From NCBI GenBank assembly GCA_041649275.1, contig JBAZNL010000009.1:1-60272 (forward strand): a DNA stretch of 60,272 nucleotides, written 5' to 3'. This document shows, one piece after another, positions 16,397 to 25,497 of the stretch (the stretch's first letter is position 1; each line of letters starts with the position of its first letter). The notes under the pieces are model-generated. The model saw only the letters and a list, made by a program, of their open reading frames with translations, did no database searches and was not told where the DNA came from. A program made the position numbers and the translations under genes. Origin of the DNA: Candidatus Izemoplasmatales bacterium. GTDB lineage: Bacteria > Bacillota_I > Bacilli_A > Izemoplasmatales > Hujiaoplasmataceae.

Positions 16397-17668
16397 GTGT
16401 GCGATACCCTCTACCGGAAGACCGCGGACGGCTACGTGTTCGGCAAGAACAGCGACCGCAGCCCGAACGAGCCGAACCTGACCGAGATCCATCCGGCCGC
16501 CCCCGCGGCCGCGAAGGAACTGAAGGTCACCTACCTCACGATCCCCGCCACCTCCCGCCGCGCCGTCAAGATCGTCCGTCCCGCCTGGATGTGGGGCGCC
16601 GAGATGGGCACAAACGACGCCGGCGTGACGATCGGGAACGAGGCCGTCTTCACGCACTCGAAGGGCAAGAAGGTCGAACGTCTCACGGGCATGGACCTCC
16701 TTCGGCTCGCGCTCGAGCGTTCCGCGACCGCGCGCGATGCGGCGGACGCGATCGCCGGCCTTCTCACCGGCTACGGCCAGGGCGGAAACTGCGGTTTCGA
16801 CAAGCCCTTCTACTACGACAACTCCTTTTTGATCGCGGGATCCGACGGCGCCTTCGTCCTCGAGACCTGCGGCTCCGACTGGGCGCTCACGGAACTCGGC
16901 GAGAAGGGGAACATCTCCAACATGCTTGCGCACGACGGTCCCTTCGTCGCTTCTTCGCGTCCGGACCTCGGCGCATTCGCGAAGCGGCGGCGCGAACCGG
17001 TCTACACCTTCTTCGCAAAGGCGCGAAAACGCGCCTGCCAGGCGTCTTCGCACCTTGGGAAGACACCCTTCACGGCATCCGACATGATGGAGGCGCTCCG
17101 CACCCACCTGCCCGCCGATTCCGGGACGCTCTATGAGCGCGGCAGCGTCGGGAGCCTCTGCATGCACAAGAGTCCGCTCGGCGACCATACCACCGGCAGC
17201 TTCGTCCACGCCGTCCGCGGATCCTTCGCGACGACCTGGATCACCGGCTGCTCGACACCCTGCCTTTCGCTCTTCAAGCCGACCTACGGGATGAACGCGA
17301 TCCCGCCGGTCTTCGCATCCCCCGAGGAATCGCTCGGCTACTGGCTCGACCGCGAATACCTCGTGCGGGCGATCTACGCCGGCAGGATCGACGTCGCCGA
17401 GTATCTCGACGAACTCCGCGGGATCCAGGCGTCCTTCATCGAAGGCGACGAACGGCTGTGCGCCAAGAAGGCGTCCGCGGCCGAACTCAGGGCCTTCCAG
17501 AAGGCCTGTTCGGAACGCGAGGCGGCGTTCGTCGAACGCCATCGCGAGGCGATCGAGACGATCGCCGAGAATCCCGTCGGCCTTCCCCCGCTCTGGGTCC
17601 GGAAGACGATCATGCTCGGCCACAACGCTTCCGCGCCGACGCTCCGCGAACGGATGCAGGGACGATGA
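16397..17668 (+). CDS. C69-family dipeptidase / secernin-like Ntn hydrolase
   Basis: 423 residues from GTG 16397. This start puts Cys at position 2 (MCDTLY...), exposed after Met removal as the N-terminal nucleophile of the family. The GAGGAG site lies nine bases upstream, whereas the in-frame ATG at 16388 would touch it. Other landmarks are DGYVFGKNSDRSPNEP, the substrate-binding tract MGTNDAGVTIGNEAVF and GYGQGGNCGF. Members are cysteine peptidases acting on dipeptides, or secernins of unclear substrate. The stop overlaps the glycerate kinase start as ATGA. Confidence 0.85.
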   Translation: MCDTLYRKTADGYVFGKNSDRSPNEPNLTEIHPAAPAAAKELKVTYLTIPATSRRAVKIVRPAWMWGAEMGTNDAGVTIGNEAVFTHSKGKKVERLTGMDLLRLALERSATARDAADAIAGLLTGYGQGGNCGFDKPFYYDNSFLIAGSDGAFVLETCGSDWALTELGEKGNISNMLAHDGPFVASSRPDLGAFAKRRREPVYTFFAKARKRACQASSHLGKTPFTASDMMEALRTHLPADSGTLYERGSVGSLCMHKSPLGDHTTGSFVHAVRGSFATTWITGCSTPCLSLFKPTYGMNAIPPVFASPEESLGYWLDREYLVRAIYAGRIDVAEYLDELRGIQASFIEGDERLCAKKASAAELRAFQKACSEREAAFVERHREAIETIAENPVGLPPLWVRKTIMLGHNASAPTLRERMQGR

Positions 17669-18780
17669 AAATCGTCGTCGCTCCCGCCTCCTTCAAGGGC
17701 AGCTATCCCGCGGCCGAGGTCGCGACGATGATGATGCGCTCGATCCTTTCCGCCGCCCCTGCCGCCGACGTCGTGACGATGCCGGTCTCCGACGGCGGCG
17801 AAGGCTTCGCGGACTGCTTTCTGTCGCGCTACGGCGGCGTCAAGGTCGTCGTCGAAGCCGAGAATCCGCATGGCGTTTCCTTCCCCTCGTATTACGCGCT
17901 TCTGCCTGACGGCACCGCCGTGGTCGAACTCGCCGCGGCCGCCGGCCTGCATCTGGCGGGAGAACGTCCCGATCCCTCGACCGCGACCACGCAAGGCGTC
18001 GGCACGCTGATCCGTGCCGCCGTCGAACGCGGCGTGCGCCAGATCGTCGTCGGACTCGGCGGAAGTTCCACCAACGACGCCGGCTGCGGCCTCGCCTCGG
18101 CCCTCGGCGTCCGTTTCCTCGATCGCGAGGGTAACGCCTTCGTCCCCGTCGGACGGACGCTTTCCGCGATCGCGGAGATCGACCGCTCCGGCATCCCCGA
18201 AAAGCTCAGGGGGATCCCCGTCCGGATCGCCTGCGACGTCACGAACCCGCTCTCGGGTCCCGCCGGCGCAGCTTGCGTCTACGCCCGGCAGAAGGGCGCG
18301 GACGACGCCATGATCGCCCTTCTTGATTCCGAACTGTCCGCCTATTCGACGTTCCTCGCGGAACGTTTCGACTTCGATTGCGGATTCCCCGGGGCGGGTG
18401 CCGCGGGCGGCGCGACGGTCGCGCTCCGACTGTTCCTCGACGCCGAGATCGAACGCGGGATCGACACCGTCCTCGACATGCTCGACTTCGACGAGGCGGT
18501 CCGGGGGGCGGCCTTCGTCTTTACCGGTGAAGGCCGACTCGACCGCCAGAGTCTTGCCGGCAAGGCGGTGGAGGGGGTCGCGCGGCGTGCCCTCGCTTGC
18601 GGCGTACCGTGCATCGCGTTCGCCGGGCGGATCACCGGACTGCTGCCCTGCGAGTATCCCCCGGGACTCGTCGAGGCGATCGCTTTGTCCGGTTCCGAGG
18701 TTTCCCTCACGGCGGCGATCGCCACCACCCAGAAACGGCTGGACGGCGCCGTCGCCCGGTTCATCGAAAAACATCGATGA
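17665..18780 (+). CDS. glxK: glycerate kinase (GlxK/GarK family)
   Basis: 371 residues. Family landmarks in order: VVAPASFKGSYPAAEVA at the start, PVSDGGEGF, GVGTLIRAAVERG, GLGGSSTNDAGCG, CDVTNPLSGP.GAA, GAAGG, and TGEGRLDRQSLAGKA. The enzyme phosphorylates D-glycerate with ATP to 2- or 3-phosphoglycerate, feeding glycolysis; the sequence does not settle which. It overlaps the dipeptidase by 4 bp, so the two are coupled. A strong hairpin follows. Confidence 0.93.
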   Translation: MKIVVAPASFKGSYPAAEVATMMMRSILSAAPAADVVTMPVSDGGEGFADCFLSRYGGVKVVVEAENPHGVSFPSYYALLPDGTAVVELAAAAGLHLAGERPDPSTATTQGVGTLIRAAVERGVRQIVVGLGGSSTNDAGCGLASALGVRFLDREGNAFVPVGRTLSAIAEIDRSGIPEKLRGIPVRIACDVTNPLSGPAGAACVYARQKGADDAMIALLDSELSAYSTFLAERFDFDCGFPGAGAAGGATVALRLFLDAEIERGIDTVLDMLDFDEAVRGAAFVFTGEGRLDRQSLAGKAVEGVARRALACGVPCIAFAGRITGLLPCEYPPGLVEAIALSGSEVSLTAAIATTQKRLDGAVARFIEKHR

Positions 18781-18784
18781 AAAC

Positions 18785-18827
18785 AAAGGAGCCCGTTTCC
18801 GAGAGATCGGAAGCGGGCTCCTTTTCC
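18785..18827. terminator. bidirectional terminator
   Basis: Long stem: AAAGGAGCCCG plus TTTCCGA pairs with TCGGAAG plus CGGGCTCCTTT around GAGA. It ends glycerate kinase on + and can serve the M28 peptidase on the other strand. Confidence 0.85.
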
Positions 18828-18842
18828 ATTGATTCAGAATGA

Positions 18843-20468
18843 TTACGCGGTGACGAGGATCCGCGTCGACGGCAGCCAGACGGATGCGTCGATGACGAGG
18901 ATGACGAGTAGGGCGGGCAGTCCCCCGACGGTCAGGGCGAGGAACAGCGAATAGAGCAGCGGAACGATCAGAAGCATGTTCCAGAGGATGTTCTGCCCGA
19001 GGGCGACGTGACGGACGATCGGGTTCTTCACGAACGCGTGGACCAACAGCGAAAGGAGGCCGATCGCAGCGGGGACGAAGAACAGGAAGGACGCGCCGGA
19101 GAGGGTCAGGCCGGTGGCGAGCGCGAGCACCAGGTTCACGAGGATCCCGCCGAGCATCGCGGCGACGTGATCTTCGTTCTTCACGAAGCGACGGAGCAGG
19201 AGGTAGAGGTCGGCGAGGCATCCGGCCATGATGATCGCGGTCGGGAGTTCGGTTCCCTCCATGCGCGTATAGGTGAGCGAGTACGGGACCTTCCCGAAGA
19301 AGGCGATGACCTTGCCGAGGAGGAGTCCGACGATGCCGGCGATCACGACCAGCGCGAGCGTGTATCCGGCATGCCTGAGGACGACGATCGGCCTTGCGGC
19401 CTGCTTGCGCGCGAAGACGAAGACGAGCAGCGCGAAGAGAAGGAAGCCGACGATCGTCATCACGAGGCCGGCGGTCTCCGTATAGCTGACGAGCCAGCCC
19501 GGCAGGATCGTGAAGAAGACGGCGTTCTGGTCGGAGGCGAGCGCGTCGGGGTCGGCGTAGCGGGCATCGGTCACGAAGGCTTCGACGACGGGCACGATCT
19601 GGCTGCCGTAGTGCTGGATCGATGACAGGTCGATGTTGATGTACTCGTCGTGCGGGGTATGGTAATAGGTCAGTCCCTTGAGAACGGCGAAGTTGATCCC
19701 GGTCTTGTCGATCGCGAGGAATTCGGTGAAGTCGGTGTAGTTCGGCATCACCGAGTAGACCGCGGTCGCGATCGAATAGGTCACCGGCAGTTCGGCGGCT
19801 CGGTAGAAGTCGATCAGGGCGGCGTTGTCGCCGCTCGTCTCGAACATGTAGGCGGCGCCGTCGACACCGCGGGCTTCGACGTTGACGACGAAGTTGACGT
19901 CGTCCATGAAGGCCTCCTGCGCCGCCATGTGGGCGCCGTAGAGGCCGGTCTCCTCGCCGTCGGTGGCGAGCAGATAGATCGTGTTCTCAAGCGAACGCTC
20001 GCCGTAGAGGCGCGCGATCTCGAGCAGGACGGCGAGTCCGTAGCCGTCGTCGGCTGCCCCGTAGGAACGGCCGAGTTCGCCTGTCCGGCCGATGTGGCCG
20101 CGGGAGTCGTAGTGGGCGACGATCAGGATCCCCTTGGGCGAGGCGCCCGGGATCACCGCGAGCAGGTTCCGGATGTCGTAGTCGATGTCGGGATCGACGA
20201 CGGCAGCGGCGTAGTCCATCTCCGTCACGTTCGCGGCGCCGACATATTCGGAGAACGCGTCCTTGAGATACTGCCGGACGGTCTCGTGCGCCTCGGGATC
20301 GAAGACCGAATGCGGTTCGCGCGAGATTTCGGCGATGTGGGCGGCGGCCTGGACGGCGGAGAAGCCCGCGGCGTCGGCCGACGGGGCCGGCGTGAACAGG
20401 ACGAAGGTGGACAGGATGAACGACAGGACGGTGACGGCGAGGACGACGACGCCGCTGAATCTTCTCAT
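18843..20468 (-). CDS. M28-family zinc aminopeptidase with C-terminal membrane domain
   Basis: 541 residues. An N-terminal hydrophobic signal/anchor (about residues 5-30) is followed by an extracytoplasmic peptidase domain. Zinc ligands and the catalytic acid can be traced in order: LIVAHYDS (His), GAADDGYG (bridging Asp), TDGEETGLYGA (Glu-Glu), NVEARGV and YYHTPHDE (His). From about residue 325 the protein has about six further membrane segments, as in the large FxnA/ERMP1-like M28 members. It probably trims peptides at the outer face. The gene is monocistronic between terminators. Confidence 0.88.
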   Translation of the reverse strand: MRRFSGVVVLAVTVLSFILSTFVLFTPAPSADAAGFSAVQAAAHIAEISREPHSVFDPEAHETVRQYLKDAFSEYVGAANVTEMDYAAAVVDPDIDYDIRNLLAVIPGASPKGILIVAHYDSRGHIGRTGELGRSYGAADDGYGLAVLLEIARLYGERSLENTIYLLATDGEETGLYGAHMAAQEAFMDDVNFVVNVEARGVDGAAYMFETSGDNAALIDFYRAAELPVTYSIATAVYSVMPNYTDFTEFLAIDKTGINFAVLKGLTYYHTPHDEYINIDLSSIQHYGSQIVPVVEAFVTDARYADPDALASDQNAVFFTILPGWLVSYTETAGLVMTIVGFLLFALLVFVFARKQAARPIVVLRHAGYTLALVVIAGIVGLLLGKVIAFFGKVPYSLTYTRMEGTELPTAIIMAGCLADLYLLLRRFVKNEDHVAAMLGGILVNLVLALATGLTLSGASFLFFVPAAIGLLSLLVHAFVKNPIVRHVALGQNILWNMLLIVPLLYSLFLALTVGGLPALLVILVIDASVWLPSTRILVTA

Positions 20469-20545
20469 GGGAGCCTCCGGGGTGTTGGTTTGATGTTCAA
20501 ATCGTCTCCCCCATCATATCACCGGCTGGGAGGAAACGCAAGCGG

Positions 20546-20571
20546 AAAAAAGCCGGCCGCGCACGGCCGGC
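20546..20571 (-). terminator. intrinsic terminator (minus strand)
   Basis: Stem GCCGGCCG (20552-20559), loop CGCA, CGGCCGGC (20564-20571), with a T tract on the minus strand. Ends the 23208-20577 operon. Confidence 0.85.
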
Positions 20572-20576
20572 ATGGA

Positions 20577-21491
20577 TCATTCGGTTCGTTCCGCCTCGGG
20601 CTCCGGTTCCGGTCTTCGGAAGAACGGAACGAGGGTCGACACGCGGCGCTTGTACACGGCGTATGCCGGACGCGTCGCCAGGATCTTCCGCTCCATCATC
20701 GGAATGCTCAGGAACAGGAACATGCAGGTCATCGCGACGGGAGCCGCCAGATGCAGGGAATAGGGGACGACGGTTCCGGAGGAGGCGAGGAAGACGCCCC
20801 ACCAGACGAGTACCTCGCCGAAATAGTTCGGATGGCGGGAATAGCGCCAGAGGCCCTCCTCGATGCATTCCCTCCGCCCGGCATTCTTCTTTCTGAAGGA
20901 CGCCATCTGGCGGTCGGCGAGCCATTGCAGGAACGCGCCGAGGAGCACGATCGAGGCGCCTCCGTACGCGAGGGCCGGGCTTCCGTCCGCATAGGCGAGA
21001 CGGATCGCGCCGACGAGCTGCGCGAAGACGATCAGGGTCGGGAAGAGCATGACGCCGAGGAAACTGACGAGCGGCCAGAACTTCTTCGTCCGTCGCCTGA
21101 GCATGTCGTAGCGCCAGTCCTGTTCGGAGAAGTCGGTCCAGAGCGACGCCCAGTTCCAGGTGAGCCGGATCGACCACGCCGCAAGCGCGAAGAACAGCAT
21201 CGCGATTTCCGGCCCGACCGAGCCGGCGTCGATCGCGGCGAGGATGAGCAGATAGGGAGGCACGACGCTCCAGTAGGGATCGTAGACGGAGGCGTTCGCG
21301 AGCGGGATCGAGGCGAGATAGACGAGCACCGTCATCGCGACGTCGGCCCATAGCGCGCGGACGATCGGATCGCCGGGAACGAGGAAGAAGACGGCGGCTC
21401 CGGTGCCGAAGGACGCGACGTAAAGGACGGTGAGGATCGCAAACGAAGCCTTCCGCGCGGAACCGCCGCGGTGGTTCGATCCGATGCTCAT
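20577..21491 (-). CDS. DUF1295 / steroid 5-alpha-reductase-like membrane protein
   Basis: 304 residues from ATG 21491, which overlaps the acetyltransferase stop as ATGA. About seven membrane segments. The C-terminal signature GLWRYSRHPNYFGEVLVWWGVFLAS is that of the DUF1295/isoprenylcysteine methyltransferase-reductase superfamily, where it binds the cofactor. NWASLWTDFSEQDWRYD upstream is also typical of DUF1295. The substrate in bacteria is not established; a lipid double bond or carboxyl group is the general expectation. It is the third gene of a GGDEF-GNAT-DUF1295 operon. Confidence 0.82.
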   Translation of the reverse strand: MSIGSNHRGGSARKASFAILTVLYVASFGTGAAVFFLVPGDPIVRALWADVAMTVLVYLASIPLANASVYDPYWSVVPPYLLILAAIDAGSVGPEIAMLFFALAAWSIRLTWNWASLWTDFSEQDWRYDMLRRRTKKFWPLVSFLGVMLFPTLIVFAQLVGAIRLAYADGSPALAYGGASIVLLGAFLQWLADRQMASFRKKNAGRRECIEEGLWRYSRHPNYFGEVLVWWGVFLASSGTVVPYSLHLAAPVAMTCMFLFLSIPMMERKILATRPAYAVYKRRVSTLVPFFRRPEPEPEAERTE

Positions 21492-22057
21492 CGCAGGTCC
21501 TTCCGCATCACGACGACGTTGTCGTGGCGCTCGTCCTCGACGTATCCGGCTTCGCGATACATGTTCATGGTCCCGCGATAGCGGCGTTCGTCCGCCATCG
21601 GGACGTCGACGGGAAGCGCGATCGCGGCGTCGCAGCCGGCATCCGCGAATCCCGCGAGCGCCGCCTGCAGAAGGGCGCGGGCGAGTCCCCGGTTGCGGTG
21701 CGTCGGCGCGATCACGAAGCAGATCGTCAGTCCGATCCGCCGCGTGCCGACGTAAGGCGAAAGATAGCCGGAAAGACGGGGGTAGGAGAGCGCATCGCCG
21801 GCATTCACCCAGCCGACGCAGCGCCCGTCCTCGACGGCGAGATAACCGTGCATCGTTCCCGCGGCGATCGCCGCGAGGGCGTCGGCGCGATTCGTTTCGC
21901 CCGAACGCGCGATCCAGGCGCCCATGTCGCAGGACGTCTGATAGAAGCGGCAGTAACAAGTCTTCCATTCGCGGGCATGCGCGAAATCCATGTCGTCGAA
22001 GAGGGCGCAGAACATTTCTCCGTCGGCGGGGGTCAGGGGGCGGATCGTGATCGCCAT
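21488..22057 (-). CDS. GNAT-family N-acetyltransferase
   Basis: 189 residues. It begins ITIRPLTPADGEMFCALF and has the acetyl-CoA binding motif A in CFVIAPTHRNRGLARALLQAAL (R/Q-x-x-G-x-A type, here RNRGLA). A Cys-containing tract, EWKTCYCRFYQTSC, early in the sequence matches a subgroup of GNATs. The substrate cannot be predicted. It sits 2 bp after the GGDEF stop and overlaps the DUF1295 start by 4 bp. Confidence 0.85.
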   Translation of the reverse strand: MAITIRPLTPADGEMFCALFDDMDFAHAREWKTCYCRFYQTSCDMGAWIARSGETNRADALAAIAAGTMHGYLAVEDGRCVGWVNAGDALSYPRLSGYLSPYVGTRRIGLTICFVIAPTHRNRGLARALLQAALAGFADAGCDAAIALPVDVPMADERRYRGTMNMYREAGYVEDERHDNVVVMRKDLR

Positions 22058-22059
22058 GG

Positions 22060-23208
22060 CTAGTCTCCGTTCCGGCGCGGAGCCGGTTCCGCCGCCTGTT
22101 TCTTCTGCTTGTCAAGATACATGAGGTGGTCGACGCGGCGGATGAAGTCCTCGATGTTGACGCGGGGATCGTCATAGAGGGCGCAGCCGACGCTCACGTC
22201 GATCCGATACGGCTTGCCGGAGGTGGCGTTGTACCGTTCGAGCGCCTTCTTTCCCTGTTCGACGAGGGTGATCAGGCCCGCCATGTCGACGTTGTCGACG
22301 AAACCGAGGAATTCGTCGCCCCCCAGGCGGACGAGGTAGTCGTCCTTTCCGATCGCATCCTGAATCGTGTTCGCGACCGTCCGGAGGGCGGCATCGCCCT
22401 CCGCATGTCCGAAGTTGTCGTTGATCGTCTTGAGGCCGTCGAGGTCGAGGTAGACGAGACCGAACGGTTCGGGACGGATCACGCGGCGGCGGATGTGGTA
22501 GTCGAACGAATCGCGCGTCCGCGCGCCGGTCAGCCGGTCGACGCGGATGAAGCGCTGTTCGAGGAAGATGAAGACGACGATCAGGGAAAAGGCGACGCTG
22601 CTCCACATGAGCAGGACGCCGTAGAAGACGGACTGGAGGACGCCGCCGAGCATCGGAATGACCGTCGCCGCGATCATGAGCGAAAAATCCTCGCGGATGT
22701 AGTGGCGGCGTTCGGCAAGGATCCGGACGAGAGTGGCGATGAGGTAGAAATAGGTCATCATCGCCGACAGGAAGAACAGCGGACCGCGGACATAGACGTT
22801 GCCCTCGCCGATGTCGAAGTAGACGCCGGTGAAGACGGAGGCGACGGACAGCGTGACGGAGATGAGAAGCGGCATCAGGAAGAGGACGATGACCGCCTTC
22901 CCGGCATGCACGGGTATCCCGCTCACAAGTCGGGACAGACGGAACCACGAGGCCGTCAGAAGTGGGGCGGCGAGGAAGAGGACCGCATGCAGAAAGAGCG
23001 CGGCGGGGCGCACCCAGTCGCCGGCCATGCCGTTCAGGACGCAGGTCATCGCCTCGGTCACGAGCTGCATGATGACGATCAGGGACGTGTAGAGGAACGC
23101 GCGGTTGAGGCGGTCCTTGCGATCGAGCCGGCCGTAGGCGATGAAGAGGATGGCGATCAGCATCACTGCCGAAAGCAGGTTCACGTCGATGCGGAAGTAG
23201 CTGTTCAT
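22060..23208 (-). CDS. membrane diguanylate cyclase (GGDEF), second copy
   Basis: 382 residues from ATG 23208, preceded by GGAGGGATC. The first about 215 residues carry seven membrane segments with the same opening pattern (FRIDVNLLSAVML) as the cyclase at 9023, so the two are paralogues. The GGDEF domain is intact: DRLTGARTRDSFDYH, YLDLDGLKTINDNFGHAEGD and RLGGDEF. It should synthesise cyclic di-GMP. It heads an operon with an acetyltransferase and a DUF1295 protein, spacing 2 bp and -4 bp. Confidence 0.92.
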   Translation of the reverse strand: MNSYFRIDVNLLSAVMLIAILFIAYGRLDRKDRLNRAFLYTSLIVIMQLVTEAMTCVLNGMAGDWVRPAALFLHAVLFLAAPLLTASWFRLSRLVSGIPVHAGKAVIVLFLMPLLISVTLSVASVFTGVYFDIGEGNVYVRGPLFFLSAMMTYFYLIATLVRILAERRHYIREDFSLMIAATVIPMLGGVLQSVFYGVLLMWSSVAFSLIVVFIFLEQRFIRVDRLTGARTRDSFDYHIRRRVIRPEPFGLVYLDLDGLKTINDNFGHAEGDAALRTVANTIQDAIGKDDYLVRLGGDEFLGFVDNVDMAGLITLVEQGKKALERYNATSGKPYRIDVSVGCALYDDPRVNIEDFIRRVDHLMYLDKQKKQAAEPAPRRNGD

Positions 23209-23311
23209 GCGGATCCCTCCGTGCAAAGAAGGCTGCCCGCCGGAGTCGGCGGACGAATTTCAGAATCATTATATCACTGCGGCGGGGGAATGGAAACCCC
23301 GAACCCGCGAT

Positions 23312-23782
23312 TCAGGCGATCAGGACGAAGAACGCCGCGAGGAACAGCGTCGCGATCGCTATCGCGTCCACGGTCGCCTCGAACCAGAGCGGCCGGCGCG
23401 CGAGGACCGGATGGCGCATCGAGAAGTACTTGCCGAGGGCGATCGCGGCAAAGCCGAGGGCGGCCGCTTCCGGCCGTGCGTCGCCGCCCGCGGTTCCGAG
23501 CCATTTCGCCGCGAGCAGGAAGACATGGAGCGTACCGCAGCCGAACAGCACGAGATGGGACGTGACGAATCCCGCCGCGGAACGGGTGTCCGTCGTCGGG
23601 ACGATGGAACGGTCCGTACGCGCAAGCAGGATCACGAGCGCGACGGCGCCAAGCGCGTAGGGTATGAACAGAAACCAGCGGTTGGAGATGCCGAGCAGGA
23701 TGTAGACCGGGACGATGGCGCTCGCCAGCAGGACGGCGAGCAGGACGACCGAGAGCAGGACGCGACGGAGCGGCTGTTTCAT
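23312..23782 (-). CDS. hypothetical four-helix membrane protein
   Basis: 156 residues with four hydrophobic segments (about 8-30, 38-55, 70-95 and 125-155) and a basic N-terminus. No family is recognised. On the minus strand a TATAAT (23830-23835) lies upstream, and AAAGGAT precedes the ATG. It is divergent from the YwaF-like gene at 23949, and a palindrome (23865-23877) lies between them. Confidence 0.55.
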   Translation of the reverse strand: MKQPLRRVLLSVVLLAVLLASAIVPVYILLGISNRWFLFIPYALGAVALVILLARTDRSIVPTTDTRSAAGFVTSHLVLFGCGTLHVFLLAAKWLGTAGGDARPEAAALGFAAIALGKYFSMRHPVLARRPLWFEATVDAIAIATLFLAAFFVLIA

Positions 23783-23864
23783 GGCGATCCTTTCCGGAGG
23801 GAAGACGGGACGTCTTTCCCGCCAGCCTTATTATAGCAGAGACGAAGACCGCCTTCAAGGCTTC

Positions 23865-23919
23865 GGGACTAAGTCCCGCACAAGCTTGGGCTTGACATTT
23901 TTCGTGATGGTGGTATGAT
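23865..23919 (+). promoter_or_regulatory. promoter of the YwaF-like gene with upstream palindrome
   Basis: TTGACA (23892-23897), 16-base spacer, TATGAT (23914-23919). Upstream is the perfect dyad GGGACT-A-AGTCCC (23865-23877) in the divergent region, possibly an operator. Confidence 0.65.
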
Positions 23920-23948
23920 GGATTCATGCAAGCGAAAGGGGATCCATC

Positions 23949-24713
23949 ATGGGAAACTTCGGTTCGAAACACCTTCTCGGGCTCGCCTGGCTGTTGCCGT
24001 CGATCGCCGTCCTGCTCGTCATCCTGCTCGTCCTCCGCAAGAAGAAGGGCTACGGCGAGTCGTTCGACCGCAAGGTCATCCTCGCGGCCTCGATCTTCAT
24101 CTGGGTCTGGGAAGCGGTGAAGACGATCTACATCTTCAACAGCCCCGACTATACCGCCTTCGGCGCCTACTCGGCCTACATGCTGCCGTTTCACATCTGT
24201 TCGATGGCGCTCTACGCCTATCCGGCGATCGTCTCGCGACACAAGAAGCTCGCCGAATTCGTCAAGCCGTTCGCGTTCGCGGTCACGCTTCTCGTGACCT
24301 CGATCCTCCTCGTCGTCCCGGACTTCGCCGGGATTCTCGGGAATCTGCCGGACTGGCGTTTCGTTCCCGACAACATCATGCCCTTCCAATCCTTCTGCTA
24401 TCACGGAACGCTGCTCTTCGTGCCGCTCTACATGGTCCTGTCGGGCTTCTACCGTCCGCGCCTCCGCGATATCGGAAAGGCGGCCGCGGTGCTGTTCGCG
24501 ACCGCGGCGTTCGCCGTCGCGATGAACAAGCTGCTACAGGGCGCGACCGACTTCATGACCCTGGAACACGGCTGGGGAAACCCCTTCAACTACCTCATCG
24601 CCGACCGCTACTGGCTGTATTTGCTGATCCTGTCGGCGGTCGCCGTCGGCGGCTCCGCGGTCACCCTCGGTATCGCCGAACTGATCACCAGGATCGCGCG
24701 GAAGAAAGCCTGA
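23949..24713 (+). CDS. YwaF/TIGR02206-like integral membrane protein
   Basis: 254 residues, about seven membrane segments. The pattern LPFHICSM, later CYHGT and a DFMTLEHGWGNPF loop fits the TIGR02206/YwaF (TMEM164-like) family. The conserved Cys and His in the membrane suggest an acyltransfer or lipid role, but no bacterial function is established. Two other members lie in this window (31099 and 35680). A good sigma-A-type promoter and AAAGGGG site precede it. A hairpin with T6 follows at 24731. Confidence 0.75.
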   Translation: MGNFGSKHLLGLAWLLPSIAVLLVILLVLRKKKGYGESFDRKVILAASIFIWVWEAVKTIYIFNSPDYTAFGAYSAYMLPFHICSMALYAYPAIVSRHKKLAEFVKPFAFAVTLLVTSILLVVPDFAGILGNLPDWRFVPDNIMPFQSFCYHGTLLFVPLYMVLSGFYRPRLRDIGKAAAVLFATAAFAVAMNKLLQGATDFMTLEHGWGNPFNYLIADRYWLYLLILSAVAVGGSAVTLGIAELITRIARKKA

Positions 24714-24730
24714 ATCTCCGGAATGCGACA

Positions 24731-24759
24731 AGGACGCTCCTCACGGAACGTCCTTTTTT
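24731..24759 (+). terminator. intrinsic terminator
   Basis: AGGACG (24731-24736) pairs with CGTCCT (24749-24754), with inner TCC/GGA pairs, then T6. Confidence 0.8.
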
Positions 24760-24773
24760 CGTATGCGGATGGG

Positions 24774-25496
24774 TCAGGGGCGTCTTGACAGGACCGTGAA
24801 GCGCTGCGTCACCCCGGCGAACCCATGCGCCCGCACGTAGGCCTTGACGGTTTCGCCCCGTTCCCTGAGCGATTCCCGGACGTTTTCGTCCTTGATCCTG
24901 GCGAGCAGGCGGTCGACGGTGGCGGCCGTCTGCTCGACCTCCTCCGCGGATGGTTCCGGCCCCTCGGGAAAGACGCCGTCCCAGGCGTCGACGACGGCGA
25001 GGGTGGATATCCGCGCGAGAACCTCGGCGATTCGCACGCGCGTGTAAGTTTCCTCATGATGGATCCCGAGGACGGTGTCGACGGCGGCGGCGAAGTGATG
25101 CAGTTCGCGATGGCTGACCTGCCGGTCGTCGAGGCCGTCGGAGACCATCTCGTTGATCAGGAGGATTCCTTGCGGCGCGAGGACACGCTCCATCGCGCGG
25201 AAGACGGGGACCGGATCTTGGAGGTGGTGGAGCGTATTGGACAGGGCGACGACGTCGAAGGCGGCGTCCGGAAACGTCATCGCCGCGGCTTCCATCCGCT
25301 CGAAGCGGATCCGCGGATCGTCCGGAAAATTCCTGCGGGCGGCGGCGACGGCGTTCTCGCTCTGATCGATGCCGAGAATGGACGTAAAGTCGCCAGCGGT
25401 CTCTGCCAGAAGCGGGATGAAGTTTCCGACGCCGGTACCGACGTCGAGGATGCGCGCCTTCGGAAAACGCGAAAGCGTCGATTTCAGTCTTTCCAT
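24774..25496 (-). CDS. class I SAM-dependent methyltransferase
   Basis: 240 residues from ATG 25496, with a GAGGAA site within the end of mutY. Motif I is ILDVGTGVGNFIPLL, motif II region GIDQSENAV, then DVVALSNTLHHLQDP and VLAPQGILLINEM, the Methyltransf_11/25 pattern. HHLQDP is typical of small-molecule methyltransferases. The substrate is unknown. It follows mutY by 1 bp on the same strand, so it is co-transcribed. Confidence 0.85.
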   Translation of the reverse strand: MERLKSTLSRFPKARILDVGTGVGNFIPLLAETAGDFTSILGIDQSENAVAAARRNFPDDPRIRFERMEAAAMTFPDAAFDVVALSNTLHHLQDPVPVFRAMERVLAPQGILLINEMVSDGLDDRQVSHRELHHFAAAVDTVLGIHHEETYTRVRIAEVLARISTLAVVDAWDGVFPEGPEPSAEEVEQTAATVDRLLARIKDENVRESLRERGETVKAYVRAHGFAGVTQRFTVLSRRP

Positions 25497-25497
25497 G

